Assembly (NCBI GenBank): GCA_029215795.1
Contig: JARDYH010000002.1
Span: 57,079,001-57,143,000, forward strand
Length of the DNA: 64,000 bases
Direction of reading: 5' to 3'
From: Anniella stebbinsi
Lineage: Eukaryota > Chordata > Lepidosauria > Squamata > Anniellidae
Shown here piece by piece: positions 44,671 through 55,928 of this stretch; within the stretch, counting starts at the first letter, position 1, and each line of letters opens with the position of its first letter. The notes beneath the pieces are model-generated. The model saw nothing but the letters and a program-made list of their open reading frames with translations. It was not told the origin of the DNA and ran no database searches. The position numbers and the translations under genes are program-made.

Positions 44671-46729
44671 GTGGGAACAATGCGCACACATATATTCTAT
44701 TCCAAAAGGGGATTGGCTTATCAGTTCAATTTTAAAAAAAGAAAAAAAAAGTACTCAATGATTATGTTGGTAATTAGCTTGTTGGTAACAGGCACTATAT
44801 GTACTCAAACAGAGAATGAATTAGATCATATTCTACTGAAAGGCATGCTGGACATAAGAGACAGAAAATGAACTTACCCACCTCTCAATGTCTAAATCGA
44901 AGGAAATAGGCTGGGGTTCATAAGAACGTAAGAAGAGTCATGCTGGGTCAGCCTTAACAGGTTGGATTTCCTTGCAAGATCTAATCCAAATGGAATCTTC
45001 CTGGAGCACTGCACCCAAGAGGAAGGTTCTCTGCCCAGCCATCATCCCTAAAAGTATTAACGCAACACCTTGGTAATATGCAACTTTTTGTCTGAGTATA
45101 CCCACATCTAATTCCTGATTAATGTCCCCAGATCCCATCACGAGGCTCTCAGCTTTAGTGTGGCTAGTTAGGAAGCTAAATGATTTGTTTATTTCTTAAA
45201 GTTCTGACTTGTCTTTCCACTTAGGGCAACAGATGCACACACAAAACAGATGAAAAACAAATCTGAACTCAATATAATGCATTTTGTATTCAGCTCCTGA
45301 AGAGCTAGAATCCAGTTAGGGAAGTGAAGACAAATTCCCAACTATTGTTCACATTGTAGCTCTCAGTTACAGCATGGATGAATTTGTTCTAACCAGTTGA
45401 CGAACTCTGATAGCATCACAGGCCATATAATCTGAAAAAAAGACATTCCTGCTCATCCATGACTAATATCAGTCCAAAACCGAGACAGTGAAGACAGCAC
45501 AAAATAATCCAAAATACCTAACTGGAGACAGACTACAACAGAGTATAGTTGGCAGGCATACAGAATAATGCATGATGTCAACAAATCCTGTCATCCAAAG
45601 TAAATAGTTAGGATTGCCATCAAATTGGAACCAAGGGAACTGGCTTTTGCTTTTTGCGATACAACCAATCCAATCTCCAAACCGATTAAAAAAAGTTTTA
45701 AAAAAATCATAAGACTGAAGAGACAAGCAAGCAATGGCCAGAGAGATAAGAACCAAATCAATCAAGGGAAATATCTCTCAGCTGGAAGGGAGACTTTAGC
45801 AGACATGCTACTAGTCCAACATATATCATGAGATTTTTTTTTTTTTTAAAAAAAACCTTTCCAAAGTGGATCCCTGTTTTAAAAGCAATGTGAAAAAGCA
45901 TCATCTCCCCCTGCCCCATTAAGATGCAAAATCAATCTTTCACATTGTGTCTTGCATTGAGGGAGGGAGGGAGGGAAGGAGGGGCATGCAAGCGCATGTC
46001 TGAGGAGGATTTCAAAGGCCAGTGGAATAACAAATACAAGGGAAAGTGTTTTAAGTTTAAACTCTTTATATTTTACTCACTCTTCATAGACGGAAGATTC
46101 TACTCACTATTGTAAACAATATCAGGTGCAGGACATAATAGTTTTTCATTATTTATCAGACAGGTTATCTCTGCAATTATTCAGAAATCATATTTAAATA
46201 ACTTTACCCTTGATAGGCAGACCAAGGTTCCAATGAAGAACTGAAGGATAGAAGATTAATATTGATTTTTCTTTTGTAAATTTCACTAACAGCAGCCAGC
46301 TTACTTTTATTTCTGTACATTTGTAACTATTTCATTTGATTTATATGTCATATTGTATGTGGTGTAGTTAGTTACAATGGTCAGAATTCAGTGACACAAT
46401 TAAGCACTTACCCAACTTCAATTATACTATAGCTAAATCTGTGAATTTTGTTGAATAAAATGCAATTTATGTTGAAAGTTTAATCCCTTTTCTTATAGGA
46501 GGAGTTGGAGTTCCCTGCCTCTCCCTAAATTCCATACTCGATTCTAAAAAAAATTCTACTCATCAATGTGTCTTCTAAAGGTTGTCACTGTGGTACAAAA
46601 AAATGGAAGATTGTTAGAATAGCAGAAGAATATCAATTGTTCCCATCACTGTAGTAGTATCCTTCCTCCTTTGATTTACACATGCATGATATTCAACTAT
46701 AACTCTTAACTGGTAAAAATGTCCCTTCC
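44671..46729. other. Mostly unique-looking sequence
   Basis: A short repeat fragment at 44919-44955 (ATAAGAACGTAAGAAGAGTC) matches the start of the repeat at 63.7 kb. A T/A run lies at 45834-45855 and (GGGA)n at 45959-45982. No gene recognised. Confidence 0.4.
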
Positions 46730-47393
46730 TAGAGTTGGAAGATCTAAAGTCAGTAGTGCACGCACTGGTAACTTTGAGGCTCAACTTCTGCAATGTGCTG
46801 TACATAGGGCTACCTCTGTGCCTAGTCTGGAAACTTCAACTAGTTCAAAATATGGCAGCCAGGTTGGTCACTGGTACACCTAGGGGTGACAATATCACAC
46901 CAACTTTAAAATCTCTCCACTGGCTGCCAATTAGTTTCCGGACAAAGTACAAAGTGTTGGTCATTACATTTAAAGCCCTACATGGTTTGGGTCCAAGTTA
47001 CCTGCGGGATCGCCTTCTCCCATACAATCCGCCCCACATGCTCAGGTCCTCTGGGAAGAATTTACTCCAGTCAGCCAAGACTAGGTTGACAACCATTACC
47101 CAGAGGACCTTCTGTTCTGCCACTCCAAGATTGTGGAATGACCTGCCTGGAGAGATCCACCAACTCACCAGTCTTCACGAATTTAAAAGAGCTATAAAGA
47201 CTGATCTCTTCCAGCAGGCCTACACAGATGAATTTTAAGTGTTTTATTGGTATTTTAATGGTATTTTAATGATGTATTGGTTTTATGTGCTTTTAATCAG
47301 TTTTGTATATTTTATGTTTGATGTTGTTCCCCGCCTTGATCCGGAGGGAGAGGCGGGTAATAAATAAATAAATAAATAAATTATTATTATTAT
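46730..47393 (+). mobile_element. L2-clade LINE 3' end
   Basis: 5'-truncated copy running from the RT thumb to the tail. The 3' untranslated part has TTTTATTGGTATTTTAATGG, TGTTGTTCCCCGCCTTGATC and CGGAGGGAGAGGCGGGTAAT, closing in (AAATA)n. The same tail occurs at 7160-7321 and about 52273-52457. Confidence 0.85.
46735..47238 (+). pseudogene. L2 ORF2 C-terminal fragment
   Basis: A 167-codon uninterrupted frame: VVHALVTLRLNFCNVLYIGL, LQLVQNMAARLVTGTPRGDN, LHWLPISFRTKYKVLVITFK, ALHGLGPSYLRDRLLPYNPP and LWNDLPGEIHQLTSLHEFKR. These are the RT thumb and the C-terminal domain of L2-clade ORF2. The first codons lie at the truncation point, so no true start exists. The natural stop is at 47236-47238, followed by the tail. 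The catalytic RT core is absent. Confidence 0.8.
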
Positions 47394-48281
47394 TAATCTC
47401 CCTCCAATATTATTTTTAACATGTGCTGGCATTAGCTGTCCATGATAAATATGTTTGCTGATGATGAGTTTCTCATTACATGAATGTGATTTTAATGGAT
47501 CATCTGGATCTGTAATCAGAAATAATACAAATCCAATGGGAAAACAACATCAAAAACGAGCATGGTTTTTGTTTAAATATTTTGGTGGGGACCCCCAACC
47601 CTATAAAATATGTCAATGAGACAAATTTGTACCTCCACTACCAAACTGGTGTAATCTCCCATCTCTTTCTAGTACTGCCAACCCTATTATCAGGGGAAAA
47701 GGGATGTGTTCACCCAGGAATCCAGTTGGAAGCCCTGGCCTGGCAAACTTTAAAAGGACCTTGAGATGACTGTTGAAAGTTCAGTTACAACAAGAGCAGG
47801 AGAAGAAACAGGGATGAGTGATAATTTTCTTTGAGTTGGTTTTGAAAAGAATTTAACAACATTCTTCAAGTTCTCCATATGTAGGACAAAAGAAAAATAA
47901 TGAAATTTTAAAAATCTGAATGTGGGAGAAACTGAAACTGATAGCTTTGTTCATCCATGCCCAGGACGTTGAGCACTTAGCTCTTTAAACAAAATATCTG
48001 GATTTGAATTTCTGCACATTCAGCCTTATTGGTGCTAAATTAGATTTGCCACCACTTTTTTTCTGACTAGTTCCTCCTCTTTAGCAGCTATATGGGAGGC
48101 AGGTACATCATGGTCCTCTCCTTGCTGGGAATAGCTATACCGATTGAATTTGAATGGGTACAAAAGAGATGAGAAATTCATTTCAGTTTGCTTTTCATAT
48201 TCAGGAGAAAGAACTTGGTTTTTTTTAAAAACAACAACAACGTCAACAACATGCTGAAAAAAAGGAAAAACCTATGGCCTG
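47394..48281. other. Unique-looking sequence
   Basis: No gene or repeat recognised apart from short A/T runs and (CAA)n near 48230. Confidence 0.35.
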
Positions 48282-48650
48282 ATGCTCCTAGCAACAGAGG
48301 TCATGTCTACACCCGCCATTTATCCTAGAGTCAGCTCGAGACCATCCCTGTGTGTCCAAAAGATGTGCATGGGATCCTGGGGTCAACCGAGTATGACCTC
48401 TCACTTTCCCCAGGATAACTGCAACTGCGGTTGCCCCAGGTTTTCCTGGGTTTTCCCACAGTCCCCAGGACAGCCGCGAGGACTGTGGCCAGTGTGGCAC
48501 CCACTCCTGAGGTTGTCCCATCTTCCTTGCGAATAGTGGAGCTCTGTCATCGGGCACGGAGCTCTGTGAGGGAGCTCTGTGCCCATCGGAGAGAGAGGGC
48601 GGAGTTGTTTTGCCATCACAGTGATGGCTCTCGGGGTTGTTGTTGTTTTA
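48282..48650. mobile_element. Candidate MITE fragment, GC-rich
   Basis: Starts near GGTCATGTCTACACCCGCCA and includes GGATCCTGGGGTCAACCGAG, CCCACAGTCCCCAGGACAGC and GAGCTCTGTGAGGGAGCTCT. The composition and 'TCTACACC' start resemble squamate MITEs with ATCTACACC termini. The other end is not found, so it is probably truncated at about 48650. Confidence 0.4.
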
Positions 48651-48658
48651 AGACTTAC

Positions 48659-48912
48659 TTTTTGATGCACTACCACACCCTCATTGCTGCGCAAAGTCTC
48701 CTTACACAAAAAACACGTCACACCAACATCCCTCTTTTCTTCCGGAATGTCACACTGGCGTTTGGATGCTGGGCAACGATCCTCGAAGTGGGAAAGCCTG
48801 GGATCCTCCCCCTCCATCCCGGAAGGCTCATAGATGTAGATGAGCCCAGAGTCCACTGCTACTGCAGTCTGTCTGAGCATCAATCTTAAACCAACCTCTT
48901 CAATAGCAGACA
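48659..48912 (-). other. Candidate coding exon, minus strand
   Basis: An open segment of about 84 codons ends at a strong donor, AAAAA/GTAAGT (GT at 48658-48657), and follows an acceptor-like CTGAACTAGTCAG. The frame reads SAIEEVGLRLMLRQTAVAVD, then SGLIYIYEPSGMEGEDPRLS and HFEDRCPASKRQCDIPEEKR, ending DVGVTCFLCKETLRSNEGVV followed by VHQK. C-F-L-C-x12-H could be the first part of a C2H2 zinc finger continued in another exon. Phase 1 at the start, 0 at the end. No family recognised. It lies between two repeats in sequence that itself looks unique. An unidentified retrocopy is the alternative. Confidence 0.35.
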
Positions 48913-48990
48913 CTGACTAGTTCAGGTAAGGTGCCAGCTTTGTACCCAGTTTGATTATCTTTATTCTTGATGGTGTGAGTCACTGGCTAT

Positions 48991-50609
48991 TAGGGATGTG
49001 CAGGCATTTTGTGGCTATGAAATTTTAACTTTAAAAGTTCCAAACATTCCAAAATGGTGGGTTTGACATCTGTCAAACAGCACCCCCCTTCCCCTGCCTT
49101 TTGCCCCCTCTGTCAGCTGTCAAACCCACCGTTTTGGAACTTTTGGAACCTTTAAAGTAAAAAATTCATAGCCACAAAATGCCTGCACCTATCTTTCTGA
49201 AATTTCTCACATATCAGTACCTCAAACCCATCTGCAATATAGGGAAATTTCATGCTTATATCTTTACAAATAAAAAAGTTAAACATGTTTCTTTCCTATT
49301 TTACCCAAAAATACCTTGCCACTACACGCTTGAACCTATGTTTCTGAAATTTCCCACACATGACTACCTACATGCCATCTCTAATGTGGCCAAGTTTCAT
49401 GCTTCTATCGTTAAAAATAAAAAAGTTAAAGGCATTAATTTCTTACCTCCAGTGCAACCCATTTTTCAAAAATTAATTGCCACCAAAGGCAAGCACCTAT
49501 GTTTCTGAAATTTCACACACGTGAATAGCAACATACCATCTGCAATGTGGCAAATTTCACGTGTGGATCTTTAAAAAATAAAGAAGTTATAGGCATTCCT
49601 GGTTTGTTAGTAAAAAAAATTAGGAGTGTGCACGCCAAAAAATATCGTCGTTTATCGTTATCATCATTTCGGACCCAAAAAATTATCTCCTTCATTCATA
49701 TTGTAGGTGAACCGTATCGTCTTCACGATAATTATCATGAAAAAACAATATTTTTGCAGCCCTATTTTTAAAGAAAATAATGCCTATAACTTCTGTATTT
49801 TAAAAGTTAGAGGATTGAAACTTGGTCACAGTGCTTATGGGGTATGCCTAAGTAAGTGTATGAAATTTGAGATTGATCCCTCCAACCCTCAATTTTATAT
49901 GATTTTTTTAAAGATCATTTCAGTTCTGACAGATCAGAATGACAGCTCGCCACGTGCGTTCATTCAGACCTGTCAGAATGGAAATGATCTTTAAAAAATT
50001 CATATAAAATCGAGGGTTGGAGGGATCTATCTCAAATTTCATACACATACTTAGGCATACCCCATAAGCACTGTGACCAAGTTACAAGCCTCTAACTTTT
50101 AAAATACATACGTTATAGGTATATTTATATGGCAGTCTGATAAAACGATAAAATCGCCCGAAAATTATAGTATCTGATGATTATCATAGGTTTTTCTATC
50201 GTATCGTTGTTGTTAAACACATGTATGATAACGACCTTATCGTATCGTTATCGTACATTTTAATGATACAGTACACATCCCTAAAAAAAATCATAGCCAC
50301 AAAATGCCTGCACCTATCTTTCTGAAATTTCTCACACATAACTACCTCAAACCCATCTGCAAAGTGACCACATTTCATGCTTCTATCTTTAAAAATGAAA
50401 AAGTTATAGGCATTTCTTTACAACAATGGAGGCTATGGGGAAAATCATCCCAAAATGGTGTCCGATTAAAATCAGAGGATCGATTTTCATATCAGAATCA
50501 AATCTGAAGCAATATGAGGGACCTCCGTTTTCTCCTGAAACGAATCAGGTCAAAATCGGAAGTCCCAATACCAATTCCAATCCGATTTTTCCATCCGTGC
50601 ACATCCCTA
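48991..50609. mobile_element. hAT-type element with tandem modules, split by another element
   Basis: Outer ends TAGGGATGTGCAGGC and CCGTGCACATCCCTA; flanks CTGGCTAT (48983-48990) and CTGGTTAC (50610-50617) match at 6 of 8. The left 195 bp fold back on themselves (GCAGGCATTTTGTGGCTATG against CATAGCCACAAAATGCCTGC). Next come four degenerate copies of a 125-160 bp module, each with CCTAT.TTTCTGAAATTTC and AAAAAGTTA.AGGCATT words, starting near 49187, 49334, 49495 and 50300. Element 49621-50283 is inserted between modules 3 and 4. The right end (from about 50430) is homologous to the start of the element at 56636. Confidence 0.7.
49621..50283. mobile_element. hAT-type MITE, ACGATA family, copy 2 (nested)
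   Basis: 663 bp, flanked by AAAAAAAT on both sides (49613-49620, 50284-50291). Termini are TAGGAGTGTGCACGCC and CAGTACACATCCCTA. It is the reverse orientation of 9708-10198, with the same subterminal ATCGT-rich parts. The central module (TTAGAGGATTGAAACTTGGT, CCTCCAACCCTCAATTTTAT) is present twice as an inverted pair (about 49778-49934 and 49970-50117); copy 1 has a single one. Confidence 0.85.
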
Positions 50610-50892
50610 CTGGTTACCTTCCCAGACTCACCTGCTAATGTGGGAGCTTCTTTCCAATGGTGTGATTCTTCCATGAGGGTGAGGCTGATGGTTGAAATCT
50701 TTCCCACCCAATTGATACACTCTCTTTCTACTAGTGGGGTAATAATTGGGTGGGAAACATCCACACAATAAGCCCTTTCCACAAGGCTGAAGTACTAACA
50801 CACCCACCCTGACAAAGAAATTCCCATACCATTGAGTGAGTGGTGTGAAAGTAGTATGGTCAGTTTTCCGTATTATTAAAAGGTATTTGTAT
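50610..50892. other. Unique-looking sequence
   Basis: Short unique spacer between two hAT elements; no feature recognised. Confidence 0.35.
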
Positions 50893-52207
50893 TAGGGATG
50901 TGCACTGGATCGGACCCGATCCACGATCCGAGTCCGGTCCAGTGGGAAATCGGATAAATTATCCGATTTCCGATCCCGCAGCTGGATCGGCCGATCCAAT
51001 CCGAACCGGTCCGAAAAGGCTCCGAACCGGTTCGGCGGATCGGCGGGCGCCCACTGGCGCCCACCGCTGCTTCCATTGGCGGGCGCCAGTGGGCGCCCGC
51101 CGATGAAAGTGGACAGCGGGGGGGGGGAGGAGGGGGCGCTTACCTTCTCGGCCCGTCCGCTCCCGTCCGGCACTAGCAGCTACTACCAGCGGGCTCCGCG
51201 GCCTGCTCTAGGGTGGCGCGCCGGGTGATGTCATCACCCGGCGCACTACTCTAGAGCAGGCCGCGGAGCCTGCTGGGAGTAGTAGGCGCCGGCGCCGGAC
51301 GGGAGCCGCCGGGCCGGGAAGGTAAGGAGGGGGTGCATGGAGGGGAGGAGGGGGCGCGCGGAGGGGGGAGGGGGGCCCTTACCTTCCCGGCCCGGCGGCT
51401 CCCGTCTGGCGCCGGCGCCTACTACTCCCAGCAGGCTCCGCGGCCTGCTCTAGGGTGGCGCGCCGGGTGATGTCATCACGCGGTGCGCTACTCTAGAGCA
51501 GGCCGCGGAGCCTGCTGGGAGTAGTAGGTGCCGGCGCCGGACGGGAGCCGCCGGGCCGGGAAGGTAAGGAGGGGGTGCGTGGAGGGGAGGAGGGGGCGCG
51601 CGGAGGGGGGAGGGGGGCCCTTACCTTCCCGGCCCGGCGGCTCCCATCTGGCGCCGGCGCCTACTACTCCCAGCAGGCTCCGCGGCCTGCTCCAGGGTGG
51701 CGCGCCGGGTGATGTCATCACCCGGCGCGCTACTCGAGAGTAGGCTGCGGAGCCCGCTGGTAGTAGCCGCCAGCGCCGGATGGGAGCGGACGGGCCGAGA
51801 AGGTAAGCAGTGGCGGGGAAGGGGGCTTACCCCCCCCGGAGCCGTCCGCTTCTATCCGCTGGCGCCCGCGGGCGCCAGCGGATGGAAGCGGGCGGCCCCA
51901 GGGGGGGTAGGGAGCGCGGGGGAGGGGGCTTACCTGCCGGGGCCGTCCACAGCGGACGGCCCCGGGGGGGGAGGGAGTTAGGCCCCCCCTCACCCACCCG
52001 CCGCCATTTTTTCCTCATAGACTTGCATTGCAATGCAAGTCTATGGGGGAAAAAATGGCGGCTGATCCAAAAATTTACGATTTTTGGGTCGGGATCGGAC
52101 TCGATCCGGTCCGGGGGGCCTCCGATTTTGTCCGAACCGGTCCGGGACAAAATTGGAGGTCCCGATCCGGGTCCCGATCCGATCCGGGGGGTCCGTGCAC
52201 ACCCCTA
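50893..52207. mobile_element. GC-rich hAT-type element with giant palindromes, copy 1
   Basis: 1315 bp, flanked by the exact 8-bp duplication ATTTGTAT (50885-50892, 52208-52215). Termini TAGGGATGTGCAC and GTGCACACCCCTA; subterminal GATCGG/CCGATC words repeat in both orientations. Three consecutive hairpin units (about 51139-51327, 51379-51568, 51620-51807) have long arms around a centre, GGTGATGTCATCAC, and arms containing GCCTACTACTCCCAGCAGGC. Each hairpin is bordered by CTTACCTT on the left and AAGGTAAG on the right. A further small palindrome, CATAGACTTGCATTG and its complement, sits at about 52015-52045. The long frames on both strands are shadows of the symmetry and GC bias; no protein is recognised. 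Confidence 0.85.
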
Positions 52208-52257
52208 ATTTGTATATCTTGAAAAGCCTTTTTAAAAGCTTCAATTGCCAAAATAAG

Positions 52258-52460
52258 AACATCCAGTGGAATTTTTAAATGTTTTTAGGATGTTTTTTAT
52301 GATGTTTTAGTGCTATTTTAATAATGTATGCCATGTTTTTTTAATCAGTTTTATGTATTTTATCTTATTTTATATTTCCTGTTGTTCCCCGCGTCGATCC
52401 AAACAGAAAGGAGGGTAAGAAATAAGTGTCTTGTTATTATTAATTTATTATTATTATTAT
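52258..52460 (+). mobile_element. L2-clade LINE tail
   Basis: TTTTAATAATGTATGCCATG, TTTAATCAGTTTTATGTATT, CCTGTTGTTCCCCGCGTCGA and a TTA microsatellite match the L2 tail at 47.3 kb. The GC-rich hAT element lies immediately upstream. Confidence 0.65.
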
Positions 52461-55078
52461 CTAAATTGTGAGTTAATATGGATTTAATCACTTGTATCAA
52501 GTTCACACATATAAATGCAGTTTGCTAAGAAAGTTAAGAACCCTGAAATCAAATGGATATTAATAATACAAGTCAACATGTTTGAAGGTCATATGGTATA
52601 AAGGCAAAATAGAAATACTTCATGTGTTTGAACTATTACAACATTGCTCTTGCAAAAAATCAACTTAATTGTCAAGAGTGGTCGACAAATGAATTGTCAA
52701 GGAACTGAGCTGGTTCTCTAAGCCAGGTTTCCTCCCAGTAGAGGAAAATAATAAATCTATTTATTCAATCTTGTTGAGGAAAGCCAAGCAAATAAGATGT
52801 AAGATAGTAATGTGATACTTCTTTGAGATTCAAAACTGACCCATCAGGCATAGGAAGTAATATATTATTGTCCGAAATAAATATTCCCCAATAGTATCTG
52901 TTCAGACATGCCAATATCCTGAAGAATTTTCCCATGGTTATCAGAGTTCATTCCTTACGCACTGATGTTCAACTCTTATAAAGCACTCTAAGAGCAAATT
53001 AATTCCTTATATAAAAAGACAGATGTCTATGGATATCAAATGTGTTAAATGAAGGGTCAGGGTGAATTAACCTTGCCCTTGATCCACAACCATTTGGTAC
53101 TGTATAGTACAGGAGGCCACTACACAGATGTGCTCCAGTGCTCATAGCCATACATGCAGAAAGAGGCTGCCCATTCTTGTTGCCTTGGTCTTTGTGACCA
53201 GAACCCCATGAAGGACAAAACTAGACATGGAAACTAGGCCCACAATTTTATTAACTTGCAAATGGTTGTAGCTCTGCAGATTTCACTAGGTTAGCTAGCA
53301 TGGGCAAGCCTGATTCACTCCTGAGTCTGGAGTGTGTGAATTCCCTCCACATCTGCTCACTGGACTCCCACAGGTGCCCAATCCTGCAGGTGGGCAAGGT
53401 GAGCCACCAGATGGTCCATGGGGGCCTGGCAAAAACTCACGTCTTTTTTTTTGTCCTCAATCTGTGGTTTGCACTAATTTCAGTATTTACTATCACAAAT
53501 GTGTGCATATCCCAATTTCCATAGATATTCACAGCCTCAGATTTGTTCAAATCCTAATTTCTGCATACTAGGATTCACACCAAACAACAAAACAAAACAA
53601 GGAAACCATGAGCTTGCCCATCTCAGCAGGTCCCGAGTCAAGCCAGCTCAGAGTTCCATGAGCTGGCACTGTGGGGATGGGAGCAAGCTGGTAAAAACTC
53701 ACCAAGCTCCACCCCCACACTGGATTATTCTGACATCCCTAAACTCACTGTCTGTCCCCACCTTCTAGCCATACACTTAGGAATGTCTGAGGAGTGTCTT
53801 CCTCAGTCCCCTTCCCCTGGGTCCCATGACTTTAAGTATGTGACTCATCTGGGTCCAAGAAGAGTTGAGGTTCCAAGCCACATAGCAACAACCTTTCTCA
53901 GTCCATCTCTTCAATTCAGTAAGTTATTTATATACCCAGATGCTCATACAATAGTTGACTTACAACCCTGTTCAAAAGGCTTAATAAATATTAATGAATC
54001 AATGTTCATAATACTACCAAGATCTAAAACAGGATTGTGTATAGTATGCTTTGCCCAACCCGCCAAAAATAATCCACATCCTTTCTATATGCCCCCAGGC
54101 ACATGCCCCCTTCTTTTATTTTAACACACCATCAGCTTTAACGTTGTCAAAGGTTAGAATATGAATTAATGTTTCTGCTAAGAGAATTACTCGTTTCTTA
54201 TGTGGTAGAGTTAAATTGGATTTAACCATCAACCTTTCATATATAATGCATCCCATATCCCCTCCCCCACAACATGCACTCTAAATTTAATTAAAATAAC
54301 TGAAATGAAACTAGAGATAATTTGTTTTTTAAATAGACTGCCACATGCTCCATTTACATAAAACCCATTAGTTTGCATTAAATACAAATTAGCTGCTGAT
54401 ATGAATTAAATCACATATAAATAGTTCAGAATAGCCTCAGTTCCACACATTTTAATTAATATAACAGTTAACCAGATTTATTTGTAAGGTAATCAAGACT
54501 TTTACTCATTCATTCTTCAGCACAATGGGCCAGACAATGTAGGGCCTGTCCTGCAACATTTGGCACTTTTAACAGCCACAACAGAGGACCAGACTATTGA
54601 TGCATTCTATAACTTACAACAAAACAGGGAGTTGAACCAGTTAAAAGTTGGTCTTGAAAAGTCCCAATGCACTTGCTAGTTTTTAACCTGGCAGATTATG
54701 GACAGCCTAACCACCCCTGCCTCAGTGGGGGCAAAACAAACAGGAAAACAAGGGGATTGTTCAACCACAGTATAATCAGAAGCATCTAATCACATTGTTT
54801 TCACTGTTCCACACTAATGCCTTAATGGTCATTATAGATTCTTATTTTCCCACGCAGCCATTTGAGTTTTCAGAATGACTATATTATAACAAAAGATATA
54901 ATCATAAATTGTACCATGCATCATATTTCTGCAAAGTAACCTGTTCTTATGAGCTTTAGTATTTCTAAAACATACCTGCACCTGCCATTTACTGCTTCCA
55001 GATGTTCTTTCTGTTCCAATGGTCATTTCTGAAACTGGAGGTGTGGGCAGAACTCCTAAACACATCCATAAGATTTAT
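52461..55078. other. Mostly unique-looking sequence
   Basis: Near 53560-53750 a decayed repeat ends in TCTGACATCCCTAAAC, resembling a TAGGGATGT terminus, but no left end was found. The rest is AT-rich with no recognisable gene. Confidence 0.35.
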
Positions 55079-55215
55079 GAAGACTTGAAAAAGCAGGATC
55101 TCATGGATCTCAGTGGGACTTGGGCTGCAAACCAATACATGCTTACCTGTGAATAGGTCCCACTCAATTCAGTGGAGCTTTCTTCTGTGTTGTCATATAT
55201 GGGATTGCACTGATA
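55079..55215. repeat. 'TACTTCT'-type repeat fragment
   Basis: Carries ATCTCAGTGGGACTTGGGCT and GTCCCACTCAATTCAGTGGA, diverged and partly inverted copies of the motif at 4064-4135. Confidence 0.4.
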
Positions 55216-55485
55216 AATGCTTATATGCATATTCCTTTCCCATAAATTTCAGTTCGTCAGGTCCAGACAGTCAGAAATGTATCCTCATGGGGATAGCCTG
55301 CCTAATGTATGGGCAAATCCTCAGCATTATGTGCATCTGCCATAGTATGCAGAAGTCATGTGTAACCTAGAATACACATATACAAGATATGTACAGTTAC
55401 TCAATTTCTTCTTCCTTTTCAGCCATTTGAGAAATGGGGGGTCGGCAAATCTAACTTGTGCAGGATTGTAGGTGAATAGGATCGT

Positions 55486-55928
55486 ATATTTTATTTATTT
55501 ATTTATTGCATTTTTATACCACCCAATAGCCGAAGCTCTCTGGGCAGTTTACAAAAATTAAAACCATAAAAACCATTCAAATATAAAACAACAACAGTAT
55601 AAAAACTTAGCCGAAAAATGCAATATAAGAGTGCAGGATAAAACCAAGCAGCAATGCAGAAATTAATACTGATTTAAAATACAAATTTAAAACAGCAAGT
55701 TAAAAATTAAACTGATAAACTGTTAAAATACTGAGAAAATAAAAAGGTCTTCACCTGGCGTCTAAAAGAGTATAATGTAGGTGCCAGGCGAACCTCTCTA
55801 GGGAGTTTGTTCCACAACCAGAGTGCCACAGCAGAGAAGGCTGTCCTCCTGGTAGCCACCTGCCTCAATTCCTTTGGCAGGGGTTCATGAAGAAGGACCC
55901 CTGACAATGATCTTAGGGTCCAGGCAGG
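55486..55928 (-). mobile_element. L2-clade LINE 3' fragment
   Basis: (TTTA)n tail then ACCACCCAATAGCCGAAGCT, CTCTGGGCAGTTTACAAAAA; same 3' end as the L2 at 28.39 kb. Inserted in the 480-bp repeat: flanks CGTATATT at the left and GGTATATATG at the right share GTATAT, a possible target duplication. Confidence 0.8.
55707..55907 (-). pseudogene. L2 ORF2 terminal fragment
   Basis: Frame ends with LWLWNKLPREVRLAPTLYSF then RRQVKTFLFSQYFNSL, the last motifs of L2 ORF2 (WN.LP.E.R.AP.L..FR...K..LFSQ). Upstream RQVATRRTAFSAVA is also family-like. Only the last 66 codons survive. Confidence 0.75.

Noticed and set aside
45469..45765. Hydrophobic 98-codon minus-strand frame
   Set aside because: No homology recognised, no signal or splice context; the opposite strand is A-rich, which yields hydrophobic frames by chance.
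50876..52262. Many overlapping long open frames on both strands
   Set aside because: They come from GC-rich palindromes lacking stop codons; peptides are Gly/Pro/Arg-rich without conserved domains.
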